A stretch of DNA of 64,000 nucleotides from Desulfobacterales bacterium (GCA_024226555.1 JAAELO010000214.1:62001-126000), one strand, 5' to 3'. Shown: positions 18,059 through 28,124, counted from the first letter of the stretch. Notes: generated by a model from the letters alone, not told the origin. Translations and numbers: made by a program.

Positions 18059-18670
18059 TTAGCGCCGAGCCATTGCAAGACCTAACCCCGCAACTATCAT
18101 TAACCCTCCTGCAGTTCGAAAAATTGATTGAAAGACTCGCTTACTCCGAAGAAACCCTCTTACATTTCCTGCGACTATTGCCCAAACCGATGTTACAGTA
18201 AATGTTATCATCAAAAATGTTGGAATAATGATAACAAACTGTAACCCAAGAGGTTGCGTTGCATCAATGAATTGTGGCAAAAATGCTGCAATAAAGATTA
18301 AGCTCTTGGGATTAGGTATTGTGATAATTAGACCTTGAACAAATAGATTAGTTTTGGAGATAGAAGTGTCAAACGTAAGTGGTTCATTTGCACTTCGCCA
18401 CTGCTTAATTCCCAGATAAATAAGGTAAGCAGCTCCAGCCCAGCGGAACCATCCAAATGCATCTGCAACGACATTTAACAATGAAGTTAAGCCTATTGTG
18501 GCTATTAGAAGCTGAATTGCAATTCCTGTTGTTGCTCCAGCAACAGTGGATAAAGCATGCCGCCAACCAAATGAAATACTATGAGCAACTGTCAAAAGCA
18601 CGCTCGGCCCAGGTAAAGCAATCATAATTGTAGTTGCAATAATAAATGCAAGATATACGTGTAACTCCAT
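18059..18670 (-). CDS. LysE/RhtB family amino-acid exporter
   Basis: 203 residues with about six transmembrane helices. The N-terminus has the family signature ALPGPSVLLTVAHSISFGWR (about residues 19-38). Then come AGAAYLIYLGIKQW and NPKSLIFIAAFLPQF. These proteins export amino acids or derivatives. An AraC-type regulator is encoded just upstream on the same strand, a frequent pairing for exporters of this family. The sequence resembles gammaproteobacterial members more than I would expect from the neighbours, which hints at transfer, but this is only an impression. Confidence 0.9.
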   Translation of the reverse strand: MELHVYLAFIIATTIMIALPGPSVLLTVAHSISFGWRHALSTVAGATTGIAIQLLIATIGLTSLLNVVADAFGWFRWAGAAYLIYLGIKQWRSANEPLTFDTSISKTNLFVQGLIITIPNPKSLIFIAAFLPQFIDATQPLGLQFVIIIPTFLMITFTVTSVWAIVAGNVRGFLRSKRVFQSIFRTAGGLMIVAGLGLAMARR

Positions 18671-18813
18671 ATTGAATAGCTCCTTATGATAAGTTATATA
18701 TCGATCAGAACAAGGCTAAAGCCTTTTGTTTTATAGACAGTTATCTGAAATTCTAAAATAAAATTCCAAACTTCTCCCTTTTGAATAAAAGTATAGAATT
18801 TCTAAAAATTGAA

Positions 18814-19620
18814 TTATTGTATAAAATTGACTTGATACTCTTTGGGGGTCACAGTTGTTATTGATTTGAAATGACGATGAAAGTGACTTTGGTCAAAAAA
18901 TCCGCATTCCAGAGCAACTCGTGATAATTTTAAACCTTGTCGTAAAAGTTTTTTGGCAAGTTCTATTCTGCAATTTAATCTATATGCATGCGGTGTTATA
19001 CCCGTTGTTGCTTTAAATTGCCTTAGTAGTGTGTATGGATTTACTTGTAGTTTTAATGCTATCTGCCTCATGGATGTATCTTCATCTAAATTATCACTTA
19101 AATGAAGTTTTAGCTGTTCTATTTGCAAAGAAAGTTGATTTTTTACAGCCGCTGGCTCACAAGCTTGTATGAATATATTTTCTACAAGATCAACCAGTAT
19201 TTGTTCTTTTTCTAATAAATCACCTTCACCCATTAGAGATTCTAAAGTGTTGATGAATTGTCGATAAATTGAATTATCTTCTAATAAAATGGTGCTTACT
19301 GGACTAAATGCTTTGAGTTTCCATAAGGACTGCTGCAATTGCAAACACCACTCAACATCCAGATAGAGAACGTAATAGCTTCGCTTACAAAATTCAGTGG
19401 GATTGCAGGAATGAAGTATTTCCGGATTTATTAGTGCAAGGCTTCCTGGTTGTAGATTGGCAACCTTCCCTTCAACCTGATAGATTACTTCACCTTGATC
19501 TATAGCACCGACACTGAATGTTTTATGAATATGAGACTTGAAGTGCCGATCGCTGTTTTTTGAATAGCGACATTCTGCAAAAGGTAGTTTTGGATGTTTA
19601 AAAAATTTTTCGTTACTCAT
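18814..19620 (-). CDS. AraC family transcriptional regulator with cupin-like sensor domain
   Basis: 268 residues. Residues 1-160 form a cupin-type effector domain (HIHKTFSVGAIDQGEVIYQVEG). Residues about 170-265 hold the two helix-turn-helix motifs, with IALKLQVNPYTLLRQFKATTG and VALECGFFDQSHFHRHFKS as the second signature. It probably controls the adjacent LysE-type exporter gene in response to an amino acid. There are 143 bases between the genes, enough for a separate promoter. Confidence 0.92.
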   Translation of the reverse strand: MSNEKFFKHPKLPFAECRYSKNSDRHFKSHIHKTFSVGAIDQGEVIYQVEGKVANLQPGSLALINPEILHSCNPTEFCKRSYYVLYLDVEWCLQLQQSLWKLKAFSPVSTILLEDNSIYRQFINTLESLMGEGDLLEKEQILVDLVENIFIQACEPAAVKNQLSLQIEQLKLHLSDNLDEDTSMRQIALKLQVNPYTLLRQFKATTGITPHAYRLNCRIELAKKLLRQGLKLSRVALECGFFDQSHFHRHFKSITTVTPKEYQVNFIQ

Positions 19621-19786
19621 TTACGTCCTATTTATAATAAGATGAAACCATATCTGTATTCTTTCATATAAATTGTAAAATTTTATCTTGATGTAAATAA
19701 TATTACAATAGGAATAATTCTAAAAGGAGCATTGTATATAACTTTTCATCAGGACGATCCACATCCAGGTTACATTTTACTTTATA

Positions 19787-19915
19787 GGAATCTCTAATAA
19801 CTGATCTTTTTGCAAAACACAGCGTTATAACAAAAATAAAACTGTAGTAAAATCAACCCGTTGTTTTTTGATATGCCTTGTTTTTTATCAAAAATTCTAA
19901 TTATTAGAGATTCCC
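19787..19915 (+). mobile_element. MITE-like element copy (129 bp)
   Basis: Left end GGAATCTCTAATAACTG (one G shorter than usual), right end TTATTAGAGATTCCC. TATA flanks both sides (19783-19786 and 19916-19919). A second copy in the same orientation lies 115 bases downstream. Confidence 0.9.
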
Positions 19916-20030
19916 TATAGTCATTGATGGACATAATTTGAATTGAATAAAGATCTGACATCTGCTTTTCCTTTCAGGTGAATGTATTATTTCCACAATA
20001 ATATCCATAATTCAACAAACCTATAAACAA

Positions 20031-20161
20031 GGGAATCTCTAATAACTGATCTTTTAGCGAAACACAGCATTATAACAAAAATAAAAACTGTAGTATAATC
20101 AACCCTTTGTTTTTTGTTATGCCTTGTTTTTCATCAAAAATTCTAATTATTAGAGATTCCC
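20031..20161 (+). mobile_element. MITE-like element copy (131 bp)
   Basis: GGGAATCTCTAATAACTG to TTATTAGAGATTCCC. The flanks are ACAA on the left and ATAA on the right, matching at three of four bases, so the target duplication has probably mutated. It forms a tandem pair with the copy at 19787. Confidence 0.9.
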
Positions 20162-20416
20162 ATAAGTTATTAAGAACTATTCACTAATAATTTGTATTAC
20201 TTCAATAACCTATCTACAAAATCAATCACAGGAATAAACAGATGTTTAAGAATCTGGTAATATATAGATTGATGGTTAAAATTTTGTAAATGTTATTTCT
20301 AAATAAATCAGGTTTGGTTGACATATAATTTCTGGTAAGTTAATATTTAAAACAATGCTCCATTAAATCCAAGTCTCTTATATTATTCCTTTTTATGTGT
20401 ATAAATGGCAAATTAA

Positions 20417-22117
20417 ATGTCTGATCGTAATAGTAAAAATCTGATATCATATAGTTCATTAGCCACTTCTTTGCTATCTGCGATATTTTCTTTATCTTTA
20501 TACAATAACGCCTTTTATATAGCAGGAACTACAGCCATTGTTGCTTCAGGGTTTTCACTAATTTCATTTTTCTTATCACAAAAAGGGTATACGAAAACAG
20601 CATCCTATTGCCTAATATTTATATTTCTTATAGGGGTTTCCATTGTGCGACCTCTTGCTTCGATTCTTAACGATAAACCGGATGATATTTTCCACCTTTT
20701 ATTAATGCTTCCAGCATTAACAATTCCATTAATTATATATAGCGGCCTGATTGTTGACTTGATAACAACCTTGATTATTGGTCTAACCACTATTATTCTT
20801 AATTGTTATTATATTTATATATTACTTCCTAAAATAGAAACTAAATATACAGCTCTGCCAACTATTATTTTTGGTGGGGTTATCAGTATAATTCTGGTTA
20901 CTATTCACAAAAAAATAAGGGATAAAAAGGAAACTGAGTTGATTATCAATGAAAAAATCGCAAAAGATGCAAGTAAAGCAAAAAGTTCATTTGTAGCTAA
21001 TATAAGTCATGAAATCAGAACTCCAATAAATGGTGTTTTAGGTATGAACAATCTTTTACTTGATACAGATCTTGATCCTGTCCAGCGTGAATATGCTGAG
21101 ATGGTCAAAACAAGTGGTGAAGCACTATTGATATTAATTAATGATGTTCTGGATCTGTCAAAGATTGAAGCTGGAAAACTTGAATTAGAATATATTGATT
21201 TTAATATACATACCTTTCTGGATGCTTTTGTCTCATCAATGACATATAAGGCGGTTGAAAAAGAATTGGATTTTAATTATCAGGTTGAACCTGATGTTCC
21301 GGAATTTTTAAATAGTGATCCTGCCAGACTTAATCAAATATTAACAAATCTTGTTGCAAATGCTTTTAAATTTACTAAGGGTGAAGTTTCAATAAATGTT
21401 ATTTTAAAAAAAGAAAATAATAATGAAAAGATGCTTCACTTTGATATTAAGGATACCGGGATTGGTATACCAAAAGATAAACAGGAAATTTTGTTTGAGA
21501 ATTTCACCCAGGCTGATGCTTCTACAACCAGAAAATATGGGGGGACTGGTTTAGGTCTTTCAATATCTAAAAAACTATCAGAATTGATGGGTGGTAATAT
21601 TGGAGTAATAAGTAAAGAGGGAGTTGGTTCGACATTCTGTTTTGAAATAGGATTTGAAGAACCAACCAAACATAACTTAGTTCATATTGATACAGAAGTT
21701 TTAGAACGTAATAAATCCAAGAGTTTTGATAACAGTTTTCAGAAAAATACTAAGATATTAATAGTTGAAGATAATATTACTAATCAAAAAATAGCCCAGA
21801 TCATGCTGGAAAAGATGGGTTTTACTGTTGATGTTGTTGCAAATGGTCAGGAAGCTGTTGAATCAGTTGCAGAAAATAAATATGACTTGATTTTTATGGA
21901 CTGTCAAATGCCTGTTATGGATGGTTTTGATGCAACCAGAAAAATCAGAATTGATGAACAGCAGGAGGAAAATTCACACATCACCATTATTGCAATGACT
22001 GCTAATGCGATGGAAGGTGATAAAGAGCGATGTCTTCAGTGCGGAATGGATGATTATTTGTCAAAACCAATTAGTCACAAAAATATTCATGATTCTCTTG
22101 TTAAGTGGCTTTTGTAA
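20417..22117 (+). CDS. Hybrid sensor histidine kinase with receiver domain
   Basis: 566 residues. Residues 1-165 contain about six transmembrane helices and no periplasmic domain. The HisKA H-box is [16 protein letters not shown] near residue 195. The HATPase domain shows [20 protein letters not shown] and [14 protein letters not shown]. The C-terminal receiver (residues about 450-566) has KILIVEDN and the phospho-acceptor aspartate in [11 protein letters not shown], plus KPIS. It would sense a membrane signal and relay phosphate to an unseen Hpt or regulator. It is an orphan, with no response-regulator gene beside it. Confidence 0.93.
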   Translation: MSDRNSKNLISYSSLATSLLSAIFSLSLYNNAFYIAGTTAIVASGFSLISFFLSQKGYTKTASYCLIFIFLIGVSIVRPLASILNDKPDDIFHLLLMLPALTIPLIIYSGLIVDLITTLIIGLTTIILNCYYIYILLPKIETKYTALPTIIFGGVISIILVTIHKKIRDKKETELIINEKIAKDASKAKSSFVANISHEIRTPINGVLGMNNLLLDTDLDPVQREYAEMVKTSGEALLILINDVLDLSKIEAGKLELEYIDFNIHTFLDAFVSSMTYKAVEKELDFNYQVEPDVPEFLNSDPARLNQILTNLVANAFKFTKGEVSINVILKKENNNEKMLHFDIKDTGIGIPKDKQEILFENFTQADASTTRKYGGTGLGLSISKKLSELMGGNIGVISKEGVGSTFCFEIGFEEPTKHNLVHIDTEVLERNKSKSFDNSFQKNTKILIVEDNITNQKIAQIMLEKMGFTVDVVANGQEAVESVAENKYDLIFMDCQMPVMDGFDATRKIRIDEQQEENSHITIIAMTANAMEGDKERCLQCGMDDYLSKPISHKNIHDSLVKWLL

Positions 22118-22127
22118 ATAAGGGTAC

Positions 22128-22255
22128 ACAGGAATACCAGAATCTTTGTAATCTGATTCACGAAGTCGCAAGCCGAAAGGGTCGGTTTGAACCTTTCCAC
22201 CTTCTAAATCATAAATTTCACCTAAAGTTTTTTTATTCCAATTATTCCAATTCAT
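22128..22255 (-). pseudogene. Type I restriction specificity (HsdS) N-terminal remnant
   Basis: About 42 residues starting MNWNNWNKKTLGEIYDLEGG and continuing KVQTDPFGLRLRESDYKDSG-IPVY. This closely follows the opening of HsdS subunits (LGE...GGKVQTGPFGSQL..SDY...GIPV). The match ends where the histidine kinase stop region begins on the other strand, so the rest was lost by a junction here. No hsdR or hsdM is present. It is a trace of a lost restriction locus. Confidence 0.65.
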
Positions 22256-22316
22256 TTATTAAAAAACCTAATTCCTTTTCAATATTTTTTGAATTTAAAA
22301 TATTTTTTTTATTTAA

Positions 22317-22403
22317 GGGAATCTCTAATAACTACCCCTTGACTGAACTACTGCGCCCTTGTAAATAAAAAACTGTTGTAAAATCGGCTCGTTATTTTTT
22401 ATC
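22317..22403 (+). mobile_element. Truncated MITE-like element copy
   Basis: The left end GGGAATCTCTAATAACT is intact, and the inner AACTGTTGTAAAATCGGCTCG is recognisable. The right half is replaced by unrelated sequence after about 22403. The interior CCCTTGACTGAACTACTGCG is a variant of the family core. Confidence 0.7.
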
Positions 22404-22689
22404 AAACAGAGTTTTATTAACCCTGACTCCAAAAAAACAGGTTTCTTGTTCTGGAATGAATGATAAGTGTTATTAACACTACAAAGATAGAAACCTAAAA
22501 ATAAATATGATTTTTTCAGCATCAAAATAGTGATTTTAAGAGTTTTTTTTGATATTATTAAAAATAACAAAAAGATCAAACATATCCAAATTAAGATCGT
22601 TCACTTTGACAGTTAAATAGTAAATATCCTGCACCTGGTTTTTCTGGCTTTGAAGTTAAGTCTATTTTAATAAAATAAGGAGGCACCGA

Positions 22690-23430
22690 ATGGATCAGGT
22701 AAGAAAGGCTGCATTAGTAATATGTGCATTTTTATTGTTTGCCACTTCGGTAACAGGAACAGAATTGAAATTCACTACTCAGGATTTTTCACCCTTTAGT
22801 TACAAAACTAAAGGAGTTGTCTCGGGTCCGGCTGCGGATATCATCAGAAAAATTTGTAAAGAGATGAAAATAAAATGTTCATTCAGATTATTACCCTGGA
22901 CACGAGCTCAGATCGAAGTAAAAAAAGGTAAAGCGAACGGGATGTTTGTAATTGGTTGGAATAAAGAACGAGCTAAATGGTTATATTTTACCCCTGCCAT
23001 CATGAATACAGAATATGGCTTTTTTGTCAAAGATGATAATCGATTATCATTCAAACAAGTATCAGACATAAAAGGATTCAAAATTGCTGTTTATGGGCCT
23101 TCAAACACTTCCAAATCTCTCAAAAAAATTAAAGCTAAAATTAAAATTTTAACTATAGATTTAAGGCCCGATGATGAATCCGGTTTTAGAAAAACATCAA
23201 AAAAGAAAGTAGATGCTGTTTATTCCAACAGAGACGTTGGTTACGCCCTTATAAAAAAAATTGGGCTAAAAAATATTCGGTATGCAGGGTCGCATAAGAA
23301 GTTAAAGTATTACATTGGTTTCTCTAAACAATTTAATAACAAGATAATTGTTGATCGGTTCAATTCAACATTCCTTGATTTACAAAAGCGAGGAGTAATT
23401 CAAAAGATACTCAGAAAACATTTTAAGTAA
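22690..23430 (+). CDS. Orphan periplasmic solute-binding protein, family 3 (tandem copy 1)
   Basis: 246 residues with a signal peptide (about 1-23), then LKFTTQDFSPFSYKTKGVVS, typical of PBPb proteins. FVIGWNKERAKWLYFTPAI and VDAVYSNRDVGYALIKKIG are shared with the next gene, so the two are tandem duplicates. AAGGAGG precedes the ATG. No transporter permease is near. Ligand unknown. A stand-alone receptor or chemosensory role is possible. Confidence 0.85.
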   Translation: MDQVRKAALVICAFLLFATSVTGTELKFTTQDFSPFSYKTKGVVSGPAADIIRKICKEMKIKCSFRLLPWTRAQIEVKKGKANGMFVIGWNKERAKWLYFTPAIMNTEYGFFVKDDNRLSFKQVSDIKGFKIAVYGPSNTSKSLKKIKAKIKILTIDLRPDDESGFRKTSKKKVDAVYSNRDVGYALIKKIGLKNIRYAGSHKKLKYYIGFSKQFNNKIIVDRFNSTFLDLQKRGVIQKILRKHFK

Positions 23431-23499
23431 TTTACCGATATTACGCGGGGTTGCATAAAGGAAGAACTAATAATTAAGTATCCCCCTGAAGGTGAAGAA

Positions 23500-24246
23500 A
23501 TGAATAAATGGATTTATTTTTTTATAACTATTGTTTTTTTATTCAAAACCACACTAATTAAGTCTGAAGTAAGATTTGCAACCCAGGAATTTGCACCCTT
23601 TCACTATAAAATTAATGGGGTTGTCTCAGGGCCTGTAGCTGATATTATAAGGGTTATATGTAAAGATATGAAAATTAAATATTCTCTAACTTCTTTACCG
23701 TGGCCACGGGCTCAAAAATATGTGAAAGAAGGGTCTATGCATGGGATGTTTATTGTGGGTTGGAATGAAGAACGTACAAAATGGTTGTATTTTAGCCCAC
23801 CTGTTTTTAATACTGAATATGGTTTTTTTGTTAAGGATGATAGTAAATATAAATTCAACAACCCTTCATGGATTGAAAACCTTACAATTGGTGTTTATGG
23901 TCCATCAAATACTTCGAAATCACTTAGAAAAATATCAGATAAATTCAAAAATGTTAAGATAGATATGACTCCTCATGATGAAGCACCTTTTAAAAAACTG
24001 TCCCTTGGAAGGGTTCATGCTGTTTTTTCAAACAGGGATGTTGGGTATGCATTAGCAAAAAAAAATGGGTTGATGAATATTAAGTATGTTGGACGAGAAA
24101 AAAAATTAAAGTACTACATAGTTTTCTCAAAAAAATACAATGATAAAAAATTTATAGATAAATTTAATAGAACTTATTTGAAATTGTGCAAAAAAGGAGT
24201 CATTTCTAAAATAATTAGAAATTATTCCTTAGAGCCTGCTATGTAG
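23500..24246 (+). CDS. Orphan periplasmic solute-binding protein, family 3 (tandem copy 2)
   Basis: 248 residues with a signal peptide (about 1-22), then VRFATQEFAPFHYKINGVVS. Its layout matches the preceding gene almost block for block (FIVGWNEERTKWLYFSPPVF, VHAVFSNRDVGYALAKKNG), so a local duplication is clear. The copies have diverged substantially, which suggests different ligands. The gap between them is only 69 bases, so they are probably co-transcribed. Confidence 0.85.
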   Translation: MNKWIYFFITIVFLFKTTLIKSEVRFATQEFAPFHYKINGVVSGPVADIIRVICKDMKIKYSLTSLPWPRAQKYVKEGSMHGMFIVGWNEERTKWLYFSPPVFNTEYGFFVKDDSKYKFNNPSWIENLTIGVYGPSNTSKSLRKISDKFKNVKIDMTPHDEAPFKKLSLGRVHAVFSNRDVGYALAKKNGLMNIKYVGREKKLKYYIVFSKKYNDKKFIDKFNRTYLKLCKKGVISKIIRNYSLEPAM

Positions 24247-24443
24247 TTATAATGGTGATGACCTTTTTAAGGGAACCTCTCAAAATAGAAATAAATAGCC
24301 ATTTATTTCTTAAAGTTTTTAAAGGACCGGATGTGCTCCAAAAAAAACTTCCGGTTTGTGCCTGTTATCAGCTTGAGGAGTAAAAACTAAAACGACATCA
24401 TCAAAATAACTGTTTAAGTTACATCAAATGTTAGATCCAGATT

Positions 24444-24597
24444 TCTTAATAACAGCTCTTTTCGCTAAATTTTATATTCTATCCAAAAAAGAACTTTTGT
24501 AAAATCTGCTCAGTATTTATTGTCATGCAAGGATTTTATAAAAACTAAAAGCTTTTATAATCTGTATTCCATCAGAAATTCTATTTATTAGATCCCT
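24444..24597. mobile_element. Strongly decayed MITE-like element copy
   Basis: TTAATAACAGCTCTTTTCGC at the left, AACTTTTGTAAAATCTGCTC in the middle and ATTTATTAGATCCC at the right follow the family order. Many substitutions and a 20-30 base insertion separate it from the others. A further lone left end, GGGAACCTCT, occurs at 24271. These mark the 24.2-24.95 kb gap as an accumulation site. Confidence 0.55.
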
Positions 24598-24810
24598 TTA
24601 ATAAAAAATGTACAATAGATTTCCATAGAAAAAAAGAATTCAAATTGAGTCACCATACCCCATGAATATAATATTTAAAATGTTTGAGGTTAAATTTTGA
24701 CTCAGTTTGAGTCAGGTATGGATGCTAATTATTCTGTAAATTTATTTTCTCTCTTTCAACAACTCTTCTATGTGGTCGAATGATAAAGATGAGTATATTT
24801 ATTAATTTAG

Positions 24811-24941
24811 GGGAACCTCTAATATCCAGAATTTTTTTTTTGAAATACAAGGTGAGAAAAATGTAACGAGCTGTTTTAAACCTGTTATATTGTTACGAAC
24901 AATGCTGTAGCTCGATCAAAAGGCAGTTACTAGAGATTCCC
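24811..24941 (-). mobile_element. MITE-like element copy (131 bp, divergent)
   Basis: GGGAACCTCTAATATCC at the left, inner GAAATACAAGGTGAG and CTCGATCAAAAGGCAG, and TACTAGAGATTCCC at the right. This is a second subtype that ends in CAAAAGGCAGTTA rather than GCAAAAAGATCAG. The flanks (TTAG and TAAA) do not form a clear duplication. Confidence 0.8.
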
Positions 24942-25037
24942 TAAATAGCAAATTATTTACCGACCAGAGGCTTTTTAAGAATTTACAAGCATAATACAAT
25001 TACTCTTTTTATAGTACGTTAATAAATATTCCGGTGA

Positions 25038-25748
25038 CTATTCTGATTTTTTAGCGCCATAATATGAAGCTAACGCTGATTTAGTACCAGAATGTGTCCG
25101 CCCATCAGGCCCCTGTCCAACTCCGAAAACATATTTACCTCTAAAACCAAAATAATGTACTTTCGTAGGAAATTGTTTTTTTAAAAAACTATCTAACAGA
25201 TCGGCTAAAACAATTTGAGAATCTTTTGGGAATTTTTTGAGATTAGGAACATAAACCAGTACTATTAATTTATTGTTCTTATGTTTGCTAAAAACTTTAA
25301 ACTTGCTGGCATCAGCCTGTTCTATCAGATTGCTTTCAAACATTTGTTTTATCTTCTTTGATAATTCAATATCACCGCTGAATTCTTTACTTTTGAGTAT
25401 TTTTACATCAGTTTTCACATATGCATAACGGCTGTCGACATTTTTTGGGGCCGCAATCCCAAGAAGTAATATGGGTAAAGCTAATACCCATATCGGTATA
25501 AAAAATATATGACCACCACTTGAAGGTTTAATATACTTTATACCACCAAGACTATTTGCTATTCCAGATCTCCTTCTATACCAGAGGTCAATTAAAACTA
25601 AAAATAAAGCACTTGGGATTAATAATATGCTGCCACTACTATTAGGAGGTAAGATCGGTATTTTTGAAGTTAAAAAAACCAGAGCTGCGTAAATAGCAAT
25701 ACCCCCTGCTACAAATCCAACACCAATGTAATTAAAAATATATATCAT
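25038..25748 (-). CDS. Membrane protein of unknown function
   Basis: 236 residues with three to four hydrophobic segments in the first 115 residues (NYIGVGFVAGGIAIYAALVF; GSILLIPSALFLVLIDLWY; FFIPIWVLALPILLLGIAA). A soluble C-terminal domain follows. SSGGHIFFIP and PPNSSGSILLIP resemble each other, suggesting an internal duplication. No family is recognised. It is monocistronic. Confidence 0.65.
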   Translation of the reverse strand: MIYIFNYIGVGFVAGGIAIYAALVFLTSKIPILPPNSSGSILLIPSALFLVLIDLWYRRRSGIANSLGGIKYIKPSSGGHIFFIPIWVLALPILLLGIAAPKNVDSRYAYVKTDVKILKSKEFSGDIELSKKIKQMFESNLIEQADASKFKVFSKHKNNKLIVLVYVPNLKKFPKDSQIVLADLLDSFLKKQFPTKVHYFGFRGKYVFGVGQGPDGRTHSGTKSALASYYGAKKSE

Positions 25749-25916
25749 CTGAAAATACCCTCCTATATTAAAAATGTTTAGACAAAATTATTTCTTAAGA
25801 ACCATAGAAAACCCACTATCAGTTTCAGCTCACGGTTCCCATCTGTCTCTCCAATCTAAGCCTTCTTGGTTTGAAGGTGTTCATGAAGTTTTGACTGTGC
25901 TTCAAAATCAAAAATA

Positions 25917-25986
25917 ATACATTTTACTACAGTTTTATTTATGTTATATCTGTGTTTCGCAAAAAGATCAGTTATTAGAGATTCCC
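25917..25986 (-). mobile_element. Partial MITE-like element (right half only)
   Basis: ATTTTACTACAGTTTTATTT followed by CGCAAAAAGATCAGTTATTAGAGATTCCC (read in two pieces) is the right half of a reverse-oriented copy. The left half is missing. Short open frames crossing it are not considered genes. Confidence 0.75.
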
Positions 25987-26360
25987 TTGTATATTGGTAA
26001 TTTCGCGAAAGCCCTTCATCCCCACTAAAATCATTGTCTGAAAACATATCAGGAGTCTGAAGCACTACTTATAAACTTATATTCAATACTTTCAGGCATG
26101 GAATTGTTCCTTTGGATAAAATATAAGTCTAACAAAAAAAGGTCTTAAGAACTTATTTTATTACATTTTTTAGGATATAAAGTCAATTGTTAGATTGTAG
26201 GGAATCTCTTTAAAGTAAAATATAAATTCTTAAAATAAAATTACGTCAACTGTAGTATCTTTATAATATTTGGATTAATAAAGACATTTTCTCAAAAATA
26301 GTTATTATAACTTTCAATCAAGCCATAAGATTTTTATAGTCCAATTATTTTTCTTTTCAA

Positions 26361-26770
26361 CTACCATATGATATGGGCTGAAATTAAAATCAGAATTATA
26401 AAAAAGCCAATACCTTTGAGAAAAGATGGCGAGAAAATGTTTGATAAAATATCCAGTATAGTTGATTGATTATCTTCCTGAATAAGAATCTGAAGGCCTG
26501 AATTAAAAAATACATGAGAAAAATAAAAAATTTTCTCCCTTTCTGATGTGAGACTGATACCTGCAACACCAAAATCTGTTTTTCCGGCCTTAATAGTGTT
26601 AAGAAGCTCAGGAGTGGAGGATGTTTCGACAAATTTATAATCATAACCTGTAATTGAATTTATTTTTTCCATAGATCAATGCAGAATCCTTTATAGGAAC
26701 TACCTTCTTTCATTACAAAAGGTTTAAACTCTTTTGTTGCAACAACAAGTTTGTCATCTGCCACAGCACT
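26361..26770 (-). pseudogene. N-terminal half of a solute-binding/ligand-gated channel-like receptor gene
   Basis: Reading leftwards from about 26770: DDKLVVATKEFKPFVMKEGS, then GFCIDLW, a one-base frameshift, then MEKINSITGYDYKF, GKTDFGVAGISLTSEREKIF and a transmembrane helix (FLKGIGFFIILILISAHIIW) where the frame stops. This is the first lobe of a family 3 binding domain followed by the first membrane helix of a glutamate-receptor-like channel. The pore and second lobe are missing. The matching C-terminal end lies immediately to the right on the other strand. Confidence 0.75.
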
Positions 26771-26878
26771 GATGAAGGAAGTTTGCATAGAGAAAATGTC
26801 AATGAAGCCTTACTTACATTAAAAGAGAATGGTGAATATGACAAAATTTACAGAAAATGGTTTGGAGAAGTAAGGTAG
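26771..26878 (+). pseudogene. Inverted C-terminal fragment of the same receptor gene
   Basis: Reads EGSLHRENVNEALLTLKENG and EYDKIYRKWFGEVR with a TAG stop, the typical end of a family 3 binding domain. It starts exactly where the opposite-strand N-terminal half begins, so an inversion or deletion joined the two ends of one ancestral gene head to head. No start codon or ribosome site is present. Confidence 0.75.
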
Positions 26879-26903
26879 CAATTGGTAACCTATAATTAGA
26901 ATA

Positions 26904-26929
26904 AACCTCCGTCTTTACTGTCGGAGGTT
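26904..26929. other. Short hairpin
   Basis: AACCTCCG and CGGAGGTT pair as a perfect 8-bp stem around a 10-base loop. It lacks a following T-run, so terminator function is unsure. Between here and the promoter at 27124 no gene is seen. Confidence 0.4.
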
Positions 26930-27123
26930 CATATCCCACTTTGAAAAAGGACAGACAAGTCCCATAATCGTAATAATTTTTTCTAAAAATCCAAATTTAA
27001 TACTCAAAAGCAAATTTATCGCTTTTTATTAAATTTAAAATAAATAAAATCGTTTTAACACATAGTAATTATTGACAATAATAAAGGTGCATATGATAGT
27101 GAAATAGGCCACCCCATTATTTC

Positions 27124-27152
27124 TTGACAAAATTTTAAGCAACCTATTTATA
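27124..27152 (+). promoter_or_regulatory. Near-consensus sigma-70 promoter of the STM4015-STM4011 operon
   Basis: TTGACA at 27124-27129, a 17-base spacer, and TTTATA at 27147-27152. The -35 is perfect and the spacing ideal. Transcription should start near 27160, about 40 bases before the first gene, which has a GGAGG ribosome site. Confidence 0.75.
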
Positions 27153-27199
27153 AGTGTATTAGTAAAATAAAAAAACTATTCTTAATCTGGAGGAATATT

Positions 27200-28114
27200 A
27201 TGACAATAGGCAAAAATGAATCATTCTTTAATGGACTTGAAATAAAAATCTATTCTGAGATAGATGGGATCAGCGATAAGTATGCTTATAAAATTATGGT
27301 TGATTATGATGATGAAGAGAATGGTCTCACAATTGCTGGTAAATTTAAAGATCTTATGAATGATCCCCAAATTTCAGATATGCAGGCTCTGGTTATTGGT
27401 TCATGGGAGGAAGCATTTGATATGAGTCCGGACGATCTATTTACATCAATAATTGAAAATTCAGATAAACTTCAAAATCTTAAAGCTCTTTTTATTGGTG
27501 AAATGACATTTGAAGAGTGCGAAATGTCATGGATAAATCAGGGAAACTACACCGAAATTCTGAACTCTTTTAAGGGTCTTGAAGTGCTGAGAGTCCGTGG
27601 GGCTAATGGTCTTAAATTAGGATCTGTTAACCACAGGAGCCTTAAAACATTGATTATTGAATCCGGTGGTCTTGATAGCGAAGTTATAATGGATCTCATA
27701 AAAAGTAACCTCCCTTCACTTAAACACCTTGAGCTATGGTTGGGAGTTGAAGACTATGGTTTTAATGGAGATCTGAAAACATTAAAGCCTCTTTTTGATA
27801 ATCCGTTCCCAAATATAACCTATCTTGGAATCAAAAATAGTGAAATAGTGGATAATGTTGCATCTTATCTTGCTAATCATGCAATTCTTGAGAAAATTGA
27901 TACTCTGGATCTATCACTTGGAACAATGACAGATGTTGGTGGAGAAGCACTTCTTTCTGGATCTAAAGTAAACTCACTTAAAAAATTAGACCTTCACCAT
28001 CACTTTATGTCTGCTGGAATGATGAAAAAGCTGACCGGTTTAAGTATTGATGTGGATATTACCAATAAAAATGAAGACGAAGATGACTGGCGTTATGTCT
28101 ATGTCTCGGAGTAG
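27200..28114 (+). CDS. STM4015-family leucine-rich-repeat protein
   Basis: 304 residues. From about residue 90 the protein shows leucine-rich repeats: LQNLKALFIGEMTFEECEMS, GLEVLRVRGANGLKLG, LKTLIIESGGLDSEVIMDL, SLKHLELWLGVED, and KIDTLDLSLGTMTDVGGEAL. There is no signal peptide, so it is cytoplasmic. The gene order and character match the first member of the cluster named after Salmonella STM4015. The function is not known. An LRR protein here might act as a scaffold or recognise a partner protein. First gene of a seven-gene operon. Confidence 0.85.
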   Translation: MTIGKNESFFNGLEIKIYSEIDGISDKYAYKIMVDYDDEENGLTIAGKFKDLMNDPQISDMQALVIGSWEEAFDMSPDDLFTSIIENSDKLQNLKALFIGEMTFEECEMSWINQGNYTEILNSFKGLEVLRVRGANGLKLGSVNHRSLKTLIIESGGLDSEVIMDLIKSNLPSLKHLELWLGVEDYGFNGDLKTLKPLFDNPFPNITYLGIKNSEIVDNVASYLANHAILEKIDTLDLSLGTMTDVGGEALLSGSKVNSLKKLDLHHHFMSAGMMKKLTGLSIDVDITNKNEDEDDWRYVYVSE

Positions 28115-28124
28115 ATTTAATTAA

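Noticed and set aside
22325-22579. 84-residue minus-strand frame
   Set aside because: Its C-terminal part is read from a truncated element and the rest is low-complexity AT-rich sequence without a ribosome site.
25856-26065. 69-residue minus-strand frame
   Set aside because: Much of it is element sequence (partial copy at 25917-25986); the other half lacks any recognised family, so it is not called a gene.
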